Positions 1 to 14,400 are shown, counted from the first letter of the stretch. The stretch: 64,000 nt of DNA from Dromaius novaehollandiae (GCF_036370855.1 NC_088099.1:29780501-29844500), one strand, 5' to 3'. Program-made: numbers and translations. The notes: generated by a model from the letters alone, not told the origin.

Positions 1-3000
1 GGGAAGAGAGAGAGAAATCGTGTTTTCATGTAACATTCAAAAAAAAAAAAAAAAAAGCAAGTTGACTATTTGTCTGCTTTTAAAGGGAGTAAGCCTATCA
101 CAAGAGCAATTTGACACAGGATTGGCAAGAAAGTGAACCTGTTGCTCTTCTGTTATTATTTGAATGTCCAAATCTTTTCCAGCAAAATCCTATGTTTTTA
201 CAGATTCTCTGTTCTCATATGAGCACTGTTCTGTTCACAAATCCTGTTTTACAGGATTGCTAACTGCATACAAGTTGAAAACAATGAAAAGGATTTAAAA
301 AAAAATCTTAATACACAAAATCTTTCAGAGGAAATGCACAGAGAGAAGTAGCCAGACCATGTGCTGCTAGTGCTGGTGTTACTGGCAGCCTGTGCAGAGA
401 ATGCTATGATAGAGAAGGAGAGTTATGAACTGACACAGCTGAATGTATGTTTGATGAATGCTTTTGAGTGCGTTGCAGAAAACTTGATGATACAGGATGT
501 CTGTGGGTTCCTAGTGCTGAAAGAATGTTTTCATTTCGCTCCAGACTGTATTGGATTTTTTTTTTCCACGCACACTTGTAGGCATGTCTTTAATACCTAC
601 TATAAAGGGATTCTGTATGTGTGAAGTTCGGTCGTAAAAAGGAGAATCCCACACATTATATTTTGAATTTCTGAAGTATTCATCCACATTGTGTCTGGGA
701 AGGTCTGAAGAAACTTCCTGAAGTTTTCTGTTCCAAAGAAAGCGTAGGAAGATCTGAAGTACTTAAATCTTTATACAGAAAGACTGAATTGATGACACTA
801 CTTATTTTCTTGCCATGCTCCACGTGGCCCGTATGACAAATGGAGAGTGCCTGCCTGCCCTTTCTTAGGTAATACAGCTGATGCCGTTCTTCTTTGCAAC
901 AGGGAGCTTAGAGTCACTGTGTCTTAGGATGCCCCTGTGGCTGCTGTGGGTTGGGCAGTTTTGTAGATAGCTCAGGGCTAGTGTTTGCTTTAGGTTATTG
1001 TGATGTGCTGTATAGTTGAGCAAAATCTTGTAAGTTTGGTAGTTCTAGAAAGAAAAATGTTCTCATCATTGTAATGCCCATCTGGGCTGGACAAGCAAGA
1101 CTTAAGTCTGTTAGTCTTGGAGTCTGGATAACAAAAGCACTTCCACTTTAAATAAAATCATGTCAAAAGCAGTCATATGCACCTCCATTTAGGTGTGTCT
1201 AATCAGGCTTCTTCGTTTGATGATTCAATTTATCTTTTTTTTAGGATGGGAGGAAAAATCTTTTAAAATATAATAATAAACCCTTTAATAAAGTAGGAAT
1301 CTCTCTCTTTCTCTCTGTCTCTGTCTCAGTCAGGATTTGTAAGATGGCATCTCTGCATTAGAAAGATTAATATATCATCTAGCACTTTAACAAAATACTG
1401 AATTATTGTAATTTCTCTTGATTATTTCTTAAATGAATTTGTAGCAGCCAATTTTAGCTTGCTTACTGTATAGCAGAATATTCTTTCTTCTCATTTTCTC
1501 AGAAGCGCCCTAGGTTTGGAAAGAAATGTGTCTTGGAGCTTTTTTCTGGTTTTCATATACTCTGTGGGTGACCCTGAGAATAGAGTCGTTTCTGTTTACC
1601 TATTTGTTTGGGGTCTTCTCACATAATCATATGGTCCCGTATATTATTGTTGGCATTGTATTCCCAACACAAAGACCCGGGAGGTGCAAGTGCAGCTGCA
1701 GAGGAGTAGCTAGCAGTTGCTTTGACTGGGCTAAGTGGGGAAAGCAATCGCATGGGATTTTCAGATCAGTCAGGGAGAGGAGGAAGCGGGCAGGCGCGTG
1801 CGGCTGGGAGGTGGCTCTTTGGGGGCAAGCAGCAGAGGAGGAGTGACCTTTTGATGCAAATATCGGAAACTATTTCCTTGCGTTTTTGGTGTTCTGCTGA
1901 AGGTGTCATCAAGTGGCAGGTTTCCGTGTGGGTAGTGTTATCTACAGAAAATAGCAAAAATAATTGAGATTTTCTGGCTGGCGAAAAGGTCTGAATTTTC
2001 TTCAGGCTTCAGGCATGTCTGCTGATAGGAATATGTAATGCGGTTTGCTTGCTCTCCTCTTACCATGGGCAGAAGATGGAGGAAGGAGTAAGACACACAC
2101 ACAAACTGGTCTTTTCCTAGTGTGATGCTCCCTTTTACTGAATGTTTTGCAGTAGGTTGGATCTGGCCCCGCTAGTGTTGCATATATGCACACAGATAAT
2201 TCATTTAATGCATGTAATCCTGATTTAAAAAAAAAAGAAAAGAAAAATCTTTTCATTCTTTTTCTGTTTTGTATCTAGCATACAGTTATATTTCTGAAGT
2301 CTAAGTGGTATTAATGGGAATGTGGTTTCTGTTACATATTGGGTGAAGTTGTGTACAGGTGAGCAGGGTGTGCCAAAGCTGAAACAGGAGTGGGAAGAGA
2401 AACGGGTTGAGGCTGGGTGAGGAGGCAGGCGCGAGTAGGCTTTGCTGTTATCAAAGCAGAGAGGAACTTCTTTGAGTGGTCTTTGCTTTCAGGTGAGGAG
2501 GAAGGGTGGCTGGAAGCCACAAAAACCACCCAGTGTATCTCCATGTAGAGCAAAGTCATTCAGACTCGGACAAGTCACTTAACTCTGGAACAGGAATGTT
2601 GCTGTTGAACTTTTCTCCAAATCAAGGCTTTTCATTCTGGTTTTGAAACCAACCAGCTTAAGTGTTGATAAATCATATAACCTAATAATACGTGGTTCTT
2701 GGTTTTACTTTGTAATTAATGCCTCAAAGACATACTGTGAGCTACTTCCCCCCCTCCCAGCAAAAAGCAGACTCTCAAATAAGAAGATTTTGCTGTAGCT
2801 TGCTATAACTGTCTGGCCTAGAGTCTGTGCTATTAAGGAATAATGTTTTTAATGAGTTTCTTCTAGCATCATTTGGTCCTTTTGTGTTAACTTCTCAATA
2901 GCTTATTCCTTTCAGAAAAAAACACCTTGCAAGTCTTTTTAGATCTTTTATCAATGACTTGCCAACAAAAGTGTCAAGCATGTTTAAACAAGTAAAAAAC

Positions 3001-6000
3001 CTGTCAGTTTAATAGTATACCTTCTTCCCTTTCCTGTAAGCCACAGAGATTTGGTTTACAGATCTCTGGAATAGAGGGAGGTTTTTCTTTTTGTTATGTT
3101 TATGTAGCATCTTAAATAACGCGGTTTTGATGAGCGTGTGAGCAGTAAACGTTCATCAGGAAGTCGCCATTCTTGGTGTCTGCTGCTGTTTCAGGCCCCT
3201 AGAAGAGCTACCAAGTTTCCAAGTATAATGGGAAGCTAGGTGACATAGATAGGATGAATCAAAAGGGCCTCTTAAGACTTTTTGATCATCTAGAGAGTAT
3301 TGAGACCCAGAGCAATAGCCATGTCTTGGATGGAGGGAGAGTGAACAATTGATTTTTATTTTAATTTACGCCTAATCTAGGAAGACTATAGTTGGCCAAT
3401 GCCTGTGGAGCTTTGGGCTAAGTGGTAACTGCAAACGGTTAATTTTCCAAAAGTTTCCCAAGCTCTTTGGTTGGTTTAACTTGCACTCTTGTCTTAGCTG
3501 CAGAGGAATATATTTGTGCTTTATTAAGGAGGGAGGGAGGGAAGCTTCAGAAAAATTTACTTCTGCACTACTTCTCCTTAGAAATTTCTTACGATGATCT
3601 TTAGAACCTCTTTATTATAACATACTACTATTTTCTGGCCATGGATAATGGCAGATCATTCCTCTGCAGGTCATTTTTCCGGACTGTGGGACAAGCAAGG
3701 CTGGTGTGAGGAAACTGCTGAAGTAGTATGGGCAAATCAGCATTTCCTAGAAGAAAAGGTTGGTCTTGAGGCAGATGTGTTAAAAGGGAAAGGACTAAAT
3801 TGTAGCTGATACTTTTAGAGAGGAAAGTGGACATGTTTGAAATTTTCAAAGTTTTATTTTGGATTTTTCTTTCCTCCTATGGAAACATGTTTTTGGAAAT
3901 GTAAGCTGATTATACGAGAAAATGGAAAGTATGAAAACCGATCACTTTGAACTGAAAATAAAGCATTTCTGTTGGTGTGAAGCATGAGAGAGTCAGCGTT
4001 TCAACTTCACACCCTTACTCAGAATGGGAAAGTGGGCGGAAAGTGTTCTTCCATAGAACTGTATTGTGTAGCCTTTTCTAGAATATTTTCCTCCCTTTCA
4101 TGGCCGTTCCTTCAGTTTGCCTCCCCGAGCATCTTGCCTGGCTCTGCTTTTGGGGGAGGGAGGGAGGGAGGGAGGGAGGGGGAGAGAGAGAGATATGGAG
4201 AGAGAGAGAGATATGGAGAGAGAGAGAGATATGGAGAGAGAGAGAGATATGGAGAGAGAGATGGAGAGAGATGCTCTTGTTTTAGCTCTGCCTGTGCTGC
4301 GGTGCTCAGTTACCTGGGTTGCAGCTTCTCAAACCTGGAGCAGTGCCTGGCTCCATGAGTAGTGTCTCCTGGGTCTTCCTCGGTGTCTGAGGGATGGTTT
4401 TGTTGTCTGACAAATGGAGTCAAAATTGACCATGCACATCTTGCTGTAAGAATTCTCATAAGAGTAAATTTTCAGCAATAATTTGAGAGTACAGTTCATC
4501 TCGGTCTTTCTAGCCTTTGCACTTGCTTAATTTATATGTGGTTACTAAAACTAAAAGAGTTTGGCTTTTACTCAAGCTCTTGAATCTGTTTTTAAATGTT
4601 GACACTTAAAATGTCATTATTTTAACTTGCAGCAAGAAGTTTAACTATATTTTCTTACTTATCTTCCTACAACAGCTTTTCAGCTAATTCTGCTCTAACT
4701 TATTTGTGAGGCTGGTTATTTGCATCTTTGAGTTCCATTTCCTTTTTTTCTGTTCAGTGCAGTCGATGTATACTTTTTTATCATTGTTTTTACCAGCGTG
4801 GGGAGACTACAGGAAGCACAAGCTGTACTATTTTTTTTTTTTTTTTTTTTTTAAAAGGGGTTATGGGTCATGAAGTTCGTCATGCCTTTTTACAATATAG
4901 TAGTTTGGTCAAATGGGGCTTGAATTTTTATTGCTTATAAAAAGTGGCAGCTTTTTTGAAAGTTTTTAGCATCTCAACTATATGCCTTTAATTATCTTAT
5001 TAATTAAACTCGTAATTTTCTTTCAAGCCTTTTGTTTATATTTTTTGCAATGAAATTATTCTTTTTAGGAAGACAAGTTTAAAACAGTATGCTTTAGAGA
5101 GGAGTAGTTAATTTTTGCGACTGCATCTAGTTCAGTTTTATAGACACGTTTTAGCAAAACAAACAGTCTTTTATCAAGTTATGACTTTGCCTAGAGGTAC
5201 CTTTCCTATCTGTAACCAGTATATAAACTTCTTGTTGACATACAGCGTCACATTAGTGCCCACAGGCTCCAATCTGGCTGGATTATTATTTGACTGTATT
5301 GGAGAAGAGATGATTGTGTTAGATGTTGCATGGATGTAAAATAAGGAGAATGAATACAAGCCAACTCCCAACCTGCTTTGAAAAGTTTGTCATGAATTTA
5401 ATCTAAAAGTTGTTGTATAAAAGAAAATGTACACGCTTGTTGTCTCATAAACACTGTAATAATTAAGCCAAATGTGCGTGTTTCTTTGTTCAGGCTAAGT
5501 TGGGGAATCAATAAGCTGTTACAGAAACATTGCCATTAATGTGATCCATCGTATGGTAAATGTTATCAGTGTTGACACATTCAGTAATCTGGGCCATGTA
5601 TGAATACAGATAGCTGAAGGAGGTAGGCTTTGATTTATTTATCTCTAGCCGTATTTAAAGTTTGAACTTTAGCATGTGAGATTGAATTTGTATGCTTCAG
5701 AAACCTATTAAACATTGATCACTTTTTCTTTAAATAGTTTCCTGCTTAGACTGCCTAAAAATATCAGATTTAGCAAAATACACTGAGAGGGGAGGGAAAG
5801 TGACCTAAGGTACTACTGATGGAGTATCCTTCATGTTTTGTTTAAAAATCCCTCACCAGGTACATATAAATAATGTATTTTATTTTTATTTTTATTTTTT
5901 CCCCCCAGCCCTTTCTTCCCTTTGGTTGGAGTTTGGGAGGAATGATTGGCACTTGATTGTCCTACCTTTCTGACCTAGGAAATTACGGTTTTTAAAGTGC

Positions 6001-7541
6001 TGCAAGTCTGAGAGCTTCTGGAAATAGCAAAGAAATTTCTCCCATTGTATCAATCTGGCAGAGAGTTGGTAGGTTATTTTTATTTCACCTGCCATTCAGG
6101 AGCGTAAGCCTGTAGATGTACTGAAAGTAGAAAGATTTGAAAATCAGGTTTTTAGGGGAAGTAAGACAATTCAGCACATTGTAACCTATAACCATTATTC
6201 ACTATGGATGAATGGGAGAGCTTCCACCGGTAATTGAGCCTCAGGTTTTTATTGATAGATCTTAGATCTGCAGGGGAAAGTCCCTGTGAAATGAAGTTGT
6301 CTGCCTGGTAGTATATCATCTGTGGCATGTCTTGCCAGGTTGATGACCAGTGGTGAAGAAGGTGAGAGATTTGATGCTGAGTCATTGGAGAAAGTTCTGA
6401 ATGGTTTAACCAAAATTATTATTTAGATGTTGTAGTCTACACTGTAATTGAACAAACGCTTCAAATTTCCGGGGTTAGGGGGCCCCAATTGCGTGCCCAT
6501 AGTTTGTTTTGTTTTGTTTTTGTACACTTATCAGATACCATGATAAACTTGTAAGGAGTAAATCAATAACATTTGAGGTTGTCGAGCAGAATGACACAAT
6601 TCTCGCATTATCCCTCTGAGATTAGATATATAAACTCTAGCTCTTTAGGCATAGGCTGTTAGGATCTCAGTGCTTTAAAGAAAAACATAATCCTGAGTTA
6701 ATTTGAGTTCTGGCCCCCGTGGTTGTGATTATGGTGTATTTGAAAGACACTCCCAAATGTGGTGTGGTAGATGAAGGTGGCTTCTGGTCTTCAAGAAAGG
6801 TAAGTGGAAGAGGAGACTTGTCGTGCATGTATAATTTCCTGCAGGCTGCAAAAGTGGAGAGAGAAATTTTAAATATCTTCCTCTTTCAGCTGTAGGAAGG
6901 ATTCTGGAAGCTTGCCAATTTGTTTAAAGAGCAGCCTACTCAGATAGCGTTGTTATTTCATCTGCTGTGCAGGCATGCATTTCAACTTCCTCTTGATGGT
7001 CCAAATCTAGAAACAGATTAACTTTCTTGCTGACAGCTGGTATTCATATCTGATAGTAAATAAGTACTGTACTCTAAGTTGCATCCTATGATAATGTCTG
7101 TAAACTGTAAAATGCCCTTTCTTAGACTGTGATTAAATGGTTCGTAAAGGAAAGAAGGCAGGAGAGCAGCTTAGGTTCCTCTGGTGTCTCAGATCATGCA
7201 CTAAGGAAAGAAAATCTAACCCTAACTTAATAATGCGGAAAGAGGTGGAATGTTCATCTCTTTCCTTAGGAAGACTTCTAGAAAGTATGAGTGACACAGT
7301 TAACCCTATTGTGAACTTATTTTGAGAGATTGTTTTCTTTAACATAGTGTTGAAATTTTTACAGGCCTGTGTCAGTCTCGATCCCTTCGTTTTTGTAGAT
7401 AAGCATATGGTATGTTTGGATCAGAACATTAATGTTCATTTATGGCAGTTCTTTAAGTTTAGTTACTATATCAATCCATAAGAACTGAACAGCTGCATAG
7501 TGTTACTTCATATGACAGCAGATGCGTTTGGACCTTTACAG
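1..7541 (+). other. Intron upstream of first visible OSBPL10 exon (partial)
   Basis: AT-rich non-coding sequence ending in a GACCTTTACAG acceptor at 7541. No ORF resembles a PH-domain or other ORP exon. It contains an A18 run at 39-56, a CT-rich stretch near 1297-1327, a purine-rich GGGA/GA repeat block at 4152-4275, a T-run near 4831-4852 and a smaller GGGA cluster at 3530-3541. I see no recognisable transposon. Confidence 0.7.
4152..4275 (+). repeat. (GGGA)n block followed by 18-bp GA/ATATGG minisatellite
   Basis: About seven GGGA units are followed by a purine tract in which ATATGG recurs at 4193, 4211, 4229 and 4247, an exact 18-bp period. The repeat then degrades to GAGAGATGG. Because 18 is a multiple of three, all + frames stay open across it and produce artificial RERYGE-type peptides. 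The GGGAGGGAGGGAGGG part is a textbook G-quadruplex-forming run on the sense strand of the OSBPL10 pre-mRNA. Confidence 0.95.
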
Positions 7542-7752
7542 ATCATGAGCCAAGTAGAGGGACAACAGAAGAATCTTGTACAAGCCATTGAAGCTCTTCC
7601 AAGTTCTGGGCCCCTTTCTGCCTTGGATCAGGACTTGCTGCTTTTAAAAGCTACCTCTGCTGCCACCCTGAGCTGCCTTGGAGAATGCCTGACTCTACTA
7701 CAGCAGAGCATGCATCAAGTGGGTCAGCACCATAATAGGACATTGTCATCAG
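7542..7752 (+). CDS. OSBPL10: OSBPL10 exon (window exon 1): inter-domain helical region
   Basis: 211 nt, phase 0 at the start and phase 1 at the end. The acceptor is TTTACAG|ATC and the donor is CATCAG|GTGAGC. It encodes 70 residues beginning [14 protein letters not shown] and including [20 protein letters not shown]. This segment follows the PH domain in ORP9/10/11-type proteins. It is predicted to be largely helical with leucine-rich heptad-like spacing ([17 protein letters not shown]), the region implicated in pairing with ORP9. The ORF continues past the donor into the intron before meeting a stop, so the donor is set by the splice consensus and by the join to the next exon. Splicing creates a GAA codon across the junction with 16267. 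Confidence 0.93.
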
Positions 7753-7798
7753 GTGAGCACAAGCTGTCTTTGTTATTTTTTTATGTGCTTTAGAGGGT

Positions 7799-7817
7799 TG
7801 TGTGTGTGTGTGTGTGT
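7799..7817 (+). repeat. (TG)n microsatellite
   Basis: Nine to ten uninterrupted TG units, starting 46 bases after an OSBPL10 donor site. Confidence 0.95.
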
Positions 7818-10800
7818 ATTGGTTTTTTTTTGGTTTTGTTTTTTTTTAATTATGGTCCCAAAGTAGGCAAATTGAACTCTTTCTCAAAGAGGCAGGTTGG
7901 GGTGAACAGCATGTAAGCTTCTACAGCATCTAGTATTGATATTCTAGTCTTAGTCTAAAAAAAAAAAAGCTGCAAAATCTGTTGAAATCAGAAAAGAGAA
8001 GGAAAAAGTGGTTGTCCTAAGTCTTTTCAGAGAAATCAGGTTCTGAAGAAAGCAAGAAAAAAATGGGGGCCAGAAGGATGGAGAACAGGGAGAAAAGCCT
8101 ATATTCTCAATGATAGTGCAGAATCTGTTTGGTATTTTTTATAGAGACTTTTTATAGAGACTTAAATGGTGATGTATTTGACTAAAAATACATTTAATAT
8201 TATGTACTGTGGTAGTGAAAATCGTATTTATAATTTTCTAGATGGAAAGATACTAAGGTAGACTCATTCCAGCCTGTGGTTAGCTTTAAATCTGAGAGAT
8301 CTTCCTGGTGCTTTTTAAATAAATCTGTAGCAGATTATTATGAGCCTAAAAAGACAGAGTGATTCTACATTTAGATCTGCATCCCTCTGAGTCACTATGT
8401 AATGTGTCGTGCCTTTTTATTTTGTTTTATTTTGTTTTAAATTCACCCCATTCTGGGTATGTGTCTACAATATAGGAAGTTTGATCTTCATTTTCCTGAA
8501 AGGGTGATCAGTTCTTCCTTATACACAAGCTGCGCTGCTTAATCTAAGAGCAGGATCAGGACTTGATACAAGAGGAGCAGCAGTAGCAGAATTCTGGATC
8601 TGGGATGGCTTTTCATCATTTCTGTATTGGCTTCAATAGCAACAAAATCCAGTTTCAAGTAGACACTTTAAAAACAAGCTTCCTTAGTTACAGTAGGCTT
8701 ACCGTGGGGCAGGATATGCCCTCAAGGGCTGCTGAGACAACAGGTTAGGAAACGCTCTGAAGAATTTCCATTGTGGGGAAAATAGAAATGTGAAAGCATC
8801 AGCTGAGAAGTACGCAAATGATGTATTAAAAAAAAAAAAAAGTGAGAGGAAGGGTTCTTGGCAAAACCAGTGTAAAAACTGACACCTGTGCTATGGTGTA
8901 TTGAGATTTTCCCTAATCCAGATTCTGAAATATTTTATAAATGAACATAAAAAATATTTCTTTTACTTTCTGCATTTTGGTTTTCCTCTAGAAAATGCAA
9001 AAAAAAATCTTGCACACATCTGAATAGTAATGATAAGGAACATTTCTTTTGAATTATTTGATATAATTTGATTTCGGAAGAGAACATTTTGGAACAAAGA
9101 TGAAAAGCATCTTTCAAAGAAAAAAGTCAGTTTCGAGTTACTAAGTCCCTGGAGGTTGTTTTTCATGTCCAGGTGATTTAACTGAGCTGCCAGCAATGGA
9201 CGACTTGATGAGTGGTACATCCCTTGAATATGTGTCCAAATAATCTTCTGAAAAAATCAGTGTCTGTATTTTGACTAGATAATGCTGTTTTGAGGAGTCT
9301 ATGCACAATAACAGAGAAAAGCAAGCATAACATTACTAACTGCTATAGGGTAATTCAACATTTGGAAATAAGTTGAAAGCTGCTATTATGAAGTATTTAA
9401 TTTAATATAAAGTGTTTTTTTTTCTCCCTGAGACTGAGTTTTGTTCAAGAACTCCTATAGGAATCGAAGTACTGGTTTGGTAACTGAGAACCTGAATGCA
9501 AACAGTTAATTCTTCAGTGTCTACATGTGCTTACACTTCTGTACGTGATTTAAAAAAAAAAAACAAAAGAAAAAAAAAAGAAATAGAGAACCTAAAAGCT
9601 GCTGAAATATTTAGTCTCTTCTCTCCTTGGCTGAAAGAGTCTGCAAAATCTGCAAAATGATTTTTTTTTTTCTTTTTTTTTTTTTTTTTCTCCAGGCCTT
9701 GTTATGCAACATAGTTGCCTGAAAGAAGCTGGACTAAAAGTCTTAATTACTGATTTTCCTACATGCTTAATCTTGTTCAGGCCTACTTTGATAGACTTAA
9801 CATTTCTGCAGTTGGTAGAGGTTTCTAAGTCATCAAAGCTGCATAAACTCGTACCTAATCAGACTAATGCCTTTAAGTAATCCTCTAGCAAACTCTAATT
9901 CTGGAAGATAATATATTTAATTTTGATTCTGTATTCTCCAGGTAAACTCTTTTAATTTCAGCCCCAGCAGATGCAACCAAAGGAGGACCTGTACTGTCTC
10001 CTCTTGAAGCTGACAAGTCAAAATGACTCTTAGTTTAACAGCCATATGTTCCCCCGATGGGAAGTCTAAAACACTGTCTTTCATGTGTGACGGGGTGGCC
10101 CTGTGGCATGTATTACCAAAAGCCAAGTGCTTTTAATGCTGCTGTTCCAGTGCGCTCTCATTACCCGCCCGCGCAGGGTCTGCGACGTTAGTTGAATAAC
10201 TCCTGAGGGAAGGCAGCAGGCATTGCAGGGGCAGGATCCCCAGGTTTCGTATAGGCAGACAAGATAGAAATCTGACAACTCGCTTTCTTGCCCTCAGTTC
10301 ATCAAAACTGGTCAGCAAAGCAGGGCAATCCTGCTTACATGGAACAGGAGAAGTAATCAACTATTCAGCCTAGATGAGCTGAAGTTACCCTTGAGTTTAC
10401 TGTCACGTACCATCAAAAGCTCTCACTGTTATGCCATAAAGAGAGAAAACTGCCTGGAAAGCAGATATGCATGTTTCCTCATACATTTGCTCTGCTTGTG
10501 TTTTTTGAAGTCATTATTGCTGATCGGTGCAAGGAATGCTAACTTTTTCTCTGTGCACCAGGGGCCTTGTAACCTTATCGCAGGCTTCTAAAGCAAGGAC
10601 TTGAGCACTACATCAGAAACACTCAGTTACTTTAGATAATACACCAGAAAGATTATTAAATGCCTACTATTTGAAATGTATTTACTGACCTTTACTGTTT
10701 TAAAAAGAAAAAACAAATTACGTCAAGAGAAAGGAGACAAAATTTTTTAGTTTCACTTTTCAGTAGCATGAATGGAAGGGAAGCAGCTTGGCATTCAGCC

Positions 10801-11432
10801 TTGCAGAATCTCTTCCAGATTCTAGGATTGTATAGGTCTCGACCTTAAATTCCTCCTGACATTGTTTGTTGTGGAATAATTTATGGAAGACATGACTTTT
10901 GCTCCTCATTTCCATGTGTTTCATGAGTTGTCAGTCTTAGACCTCAAGACTACAAGCAGTCGGGAAGATTAAACTGAAGCCTTCAATCTTGTCTTGAATG
11001 ATAGTCAACATATGCTTTCTACTCTAAAGCTTCAAAGAAATTTTTTTATGATGCTGGATCCTCTTTCTGCTGCTAGTGCTTATTTATTTATTTATTGGAA
11101 CTGCATCAACAAGAACAGTCAATGAATCAAATTCCTGTCTAGGGTTTACTCTTGCGTTTCTATTTTTGAGTCATAATAGTGTCAAATTCATATCTAGCTG
11201 TCTTTAGTAAAGATATGTGCATTGATACCTGGTTAAATTGTTGTCTTTCTTACATTGAAAAATGTGCTGGAGAAAGATATTATTTGTGTTGTCTGAAAAG
11301 GGTTAGTTACCGTTTACTTTGAATGTGAGATCAGGAAGGAGGATTGTGTTTATCTGCACAAGACTGTTTAGGTTTGGGATTTTGTTCTTTTTCTAGGTGA
11401 AAGAAAACTTTCAAGGTATGTGGGCTTCTGGA

Positions 11433-11459
11433 GTGCGCGCGCGCGCGTGTGTGTGTGTG
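11433..11459 (+). repeat. Alternating CG/TG purine-pyrimidine tract
   Basis: 27 bases of strict purine-pyrimidine alternation: a GC-repeat core of about 12 bases runs into a GT repeat. This is the classic Z-DNA-prone composition, and CpG-dense alternation is rare in an AT-rich intron. A T12 run follows directly. Confidence 0.92.
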
Positions 11460-14400
11460 GTTTTTTTTTTTGTTTGTTTTTTCCTCCAAGGACAGTTGTC
11501 ATTTGCATATGTTTATAGTATTTGCTATTTTGGCATTAAGTGCTTTGCAAGAAGCTTGAGTTCATTTAGTGTGTAGACAGGAAAAAGGTGCCTTTTTATT
11601 AAAAATGTGGAGAAGAACTTTTGTCTTCTCTTGAAACTTTAAAACTTCAGTGTTGTTTTAATCTTGTGTGTAGCCTTGGACAGAAGGATCTCTCTAGCAC
11701 CTATTGACTGCTATGCTTAACATCTTTCTTTTTCTCCCAGATTAAGAGCACAGCAAACTTCAGTGTCTGGTCTCATTTAAATGTCACTTTTTCACTTTAT
11801 GTTGCATTTTAAGGCTGTTTTTTATTTTATATTTTGGGTAAATAGAATCCTGTCTTACAGTCAACAGCCTATACAGATAAATCAGTTTTTTAAATTTATG
11901 TTTCACGTTAGGCATTCATTTAATGAATAAAGCATCTCCCAGAGAGGAATCCTCTCATACGTTTTTCTTTCTCACTTCTCTGAACTGTAAAGTAGAGCTT
12001 TTTTTTTTTTTTCTGAGAAATTTCTTTTTAAAACAAAGAACTAACCCACCTTCACTATGGATTTACTGGAGTTTGGAAATGCTGGAGTGTGCAAATGCCC
12101 CTTTTTTGGCTCCCATGACAGTAAATGGACTGAAGAGGATTCTGGAACCACGGCGATGTGCTTGAACTTTGTTTGAGCAGAGTCTCTGGTGCCCTGTTCT
12201 CGAGAAAATAAATTGACAGGGGAGACAAGACCTGCATGCTTTCAACTTGGGGTTCTTTTGTAGTTGAGATAGTGAGAGGAGAGAAAAATGAGGAGTCCTC
12301 TTTTCCATTAAAAAATAATAGGAGGCAGGGAAGGGTGAGGAAAGGAGAGAGAATAAATTCTTGCTTACTTGTTCAACTTGCTAAATTCTGCATGATCGGT
12401 CAGGTCTCCCTTAAATGTGTTAGCACTAGGCTTGCTTCTCTTGGGAATAATTAAAATATGTTTGCTGTTCTTTGTATATACAAATACATTATCCTTTATA
12501 TGTTCCTTCTTTCTTTTGGAAATAACATTATTTTCTAGTCCCTATGCAGTATTAGCAAATAAAATGGATTGAGAATAGAGCAAAACTTTGGCTTGAAAAC
12601 GGAATAGTGATAGTGGTTTTGTCTTTTTCTTACCCAGCTCTCTGAAGATACATCTTTTTTCTCTCTTCCATGATATGTTTATTTTTTATATATTTTTTTC
12701 TTGAAGTCTTTAAAAGGATAGTAGTGAATTAGTGACAGAAGATTAGAGTGCCGTAAGTCTGAGTGAAATTATTTACTGATGGTGGCTTAGTCTGGATGAA
12801 GGAGAGTAAATTCCAATAAAATACTTGGGTTGATAGGGGATAGAGAGCAATTAATTGCTTAGTTTGGTTGTCTTGGAATCGGCATCAATATAATTGAAAT
12901 TAAGATCCTGAAATACAGAATACAGACAATTTGTGTTTCCTGTTATGTAAATAAATCTCTTCCCCATTGTAAATGCATACCCTACTTTATAGGTTGAGGA
13001 AATGCACCATTGTCTGGTAAGAGTAGTTTATGCTGGTGCAGATGAGAACGCTTTGGATATACAATTGAGTAAAGTAGGACCCATGTTTTCAGGTCCTCTC
13101 ACTTTAGATATGGAGATTCTGTTTTGATTTATTTGATTTTTGTGATGATTTTTAAGGAGTTCTCTCTTAGTACTTAGCACTGTACTTTTCAGACAAAAGC
13201 AATACGAGATATATGCCAACTCTTTTTGGATGATACAAGCATGCTGACATCTCAGAGCAAGACTGACAGATTAAAGATAGTCAGAGATTCCCTGATGGCA
13301 CTTTGAAACCAGGCACGGAATTTTTCGAACATACTCAGAGAGCTGACTTTTAATATTCTTACTTCTTTAGGTTTCTGTGGTGTATGACTGATATCTCTTA
13401 CTGTCCCTTTGACGGAATATGCCGAAGGAATTTCACTTCTGCTTTGCTGAGAGGCTGCATATGTCCGTAGTCAGGTTCCAAGCAAATACAATATTACGAA
13501 ATGATTTTTCTCTCATGAAGAGATGCTGGGGAAGCAGATAGACTTTACTCTTTGGACCTTGATTCTTGGCATCCTGTTACTGTTGTTTAGGACAGAATGT
13601 GTTGTTAAGACCTATAAAAAAAAGTATTTTAAAAAATCGATTAAGCTGATAGCATTTGTTGTTCTGTGAGGGTAGCAATTGCCCTTGGGGCAGGTGGGAA
13701 AACATGCTTGCGTAGTTCTGATAGACTCTATTTCTGTAAGAGAGTTTAAAACGTGGGGAGAATGATGAAGCAGCAAATGATCCTTTTTTCTTTTTCTTGT
13801 TTTTTTTCTTCCTTACAAGACATGTTTGTGCTGAAGAAAACTGCTATAGTGTTTTTTTAAAAAAAATGTAAATGTTTGCATTTTCAATAAATTTCTTCTG
13901 AAGTGAGGTGTTTGTTCAAGCAGTGGTTTTCTCTTGTGTCTATTTACAGAAACAAGGTTCTAAAAATATATTTAATTAAATTAATTCTGTAGGGTGAAGG
14001 CCAAATGTATTATTTTGGAGAGCAAAAAATAGATGGCCTAAGGGAGTAACTTGGATGACTTATTTCCAGACTTGCTTAAAGAGGAGTTGCTTCAATTTTT
14101 TTTAGCCTCTCTGTAACTGGAAAATAGCAATAATAATCCAATATTCAGCTGTTTGACAGGGAGGAGCAAAACAATAAATTACGGTTAGTTACTGCTAAGT
14201 AATGAAGAATGAGAAGCACAGGTATGTGTATTGTTGAAGGGCTGAAGTGCAAGCATCAAAAGACATTATGACTGCAATCGTTGTGCTCTCCATTCCTTGC
14301 CGTGTATACCAGTATCATTTATGTGTTCCTTTAATCCCATTTTTTCAGTGGGGGCAGAGATTGGCTTTCTGATGTGTAGGACCGAAGTGTAGGGCCAATC

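Noticed and set aside
3984..4358. 124-codon + ORF with RERYGE repeats
   Set aside because: It is created by an 18-bp simple repeat that leaves several frames open at once; no domain, splice or start context.
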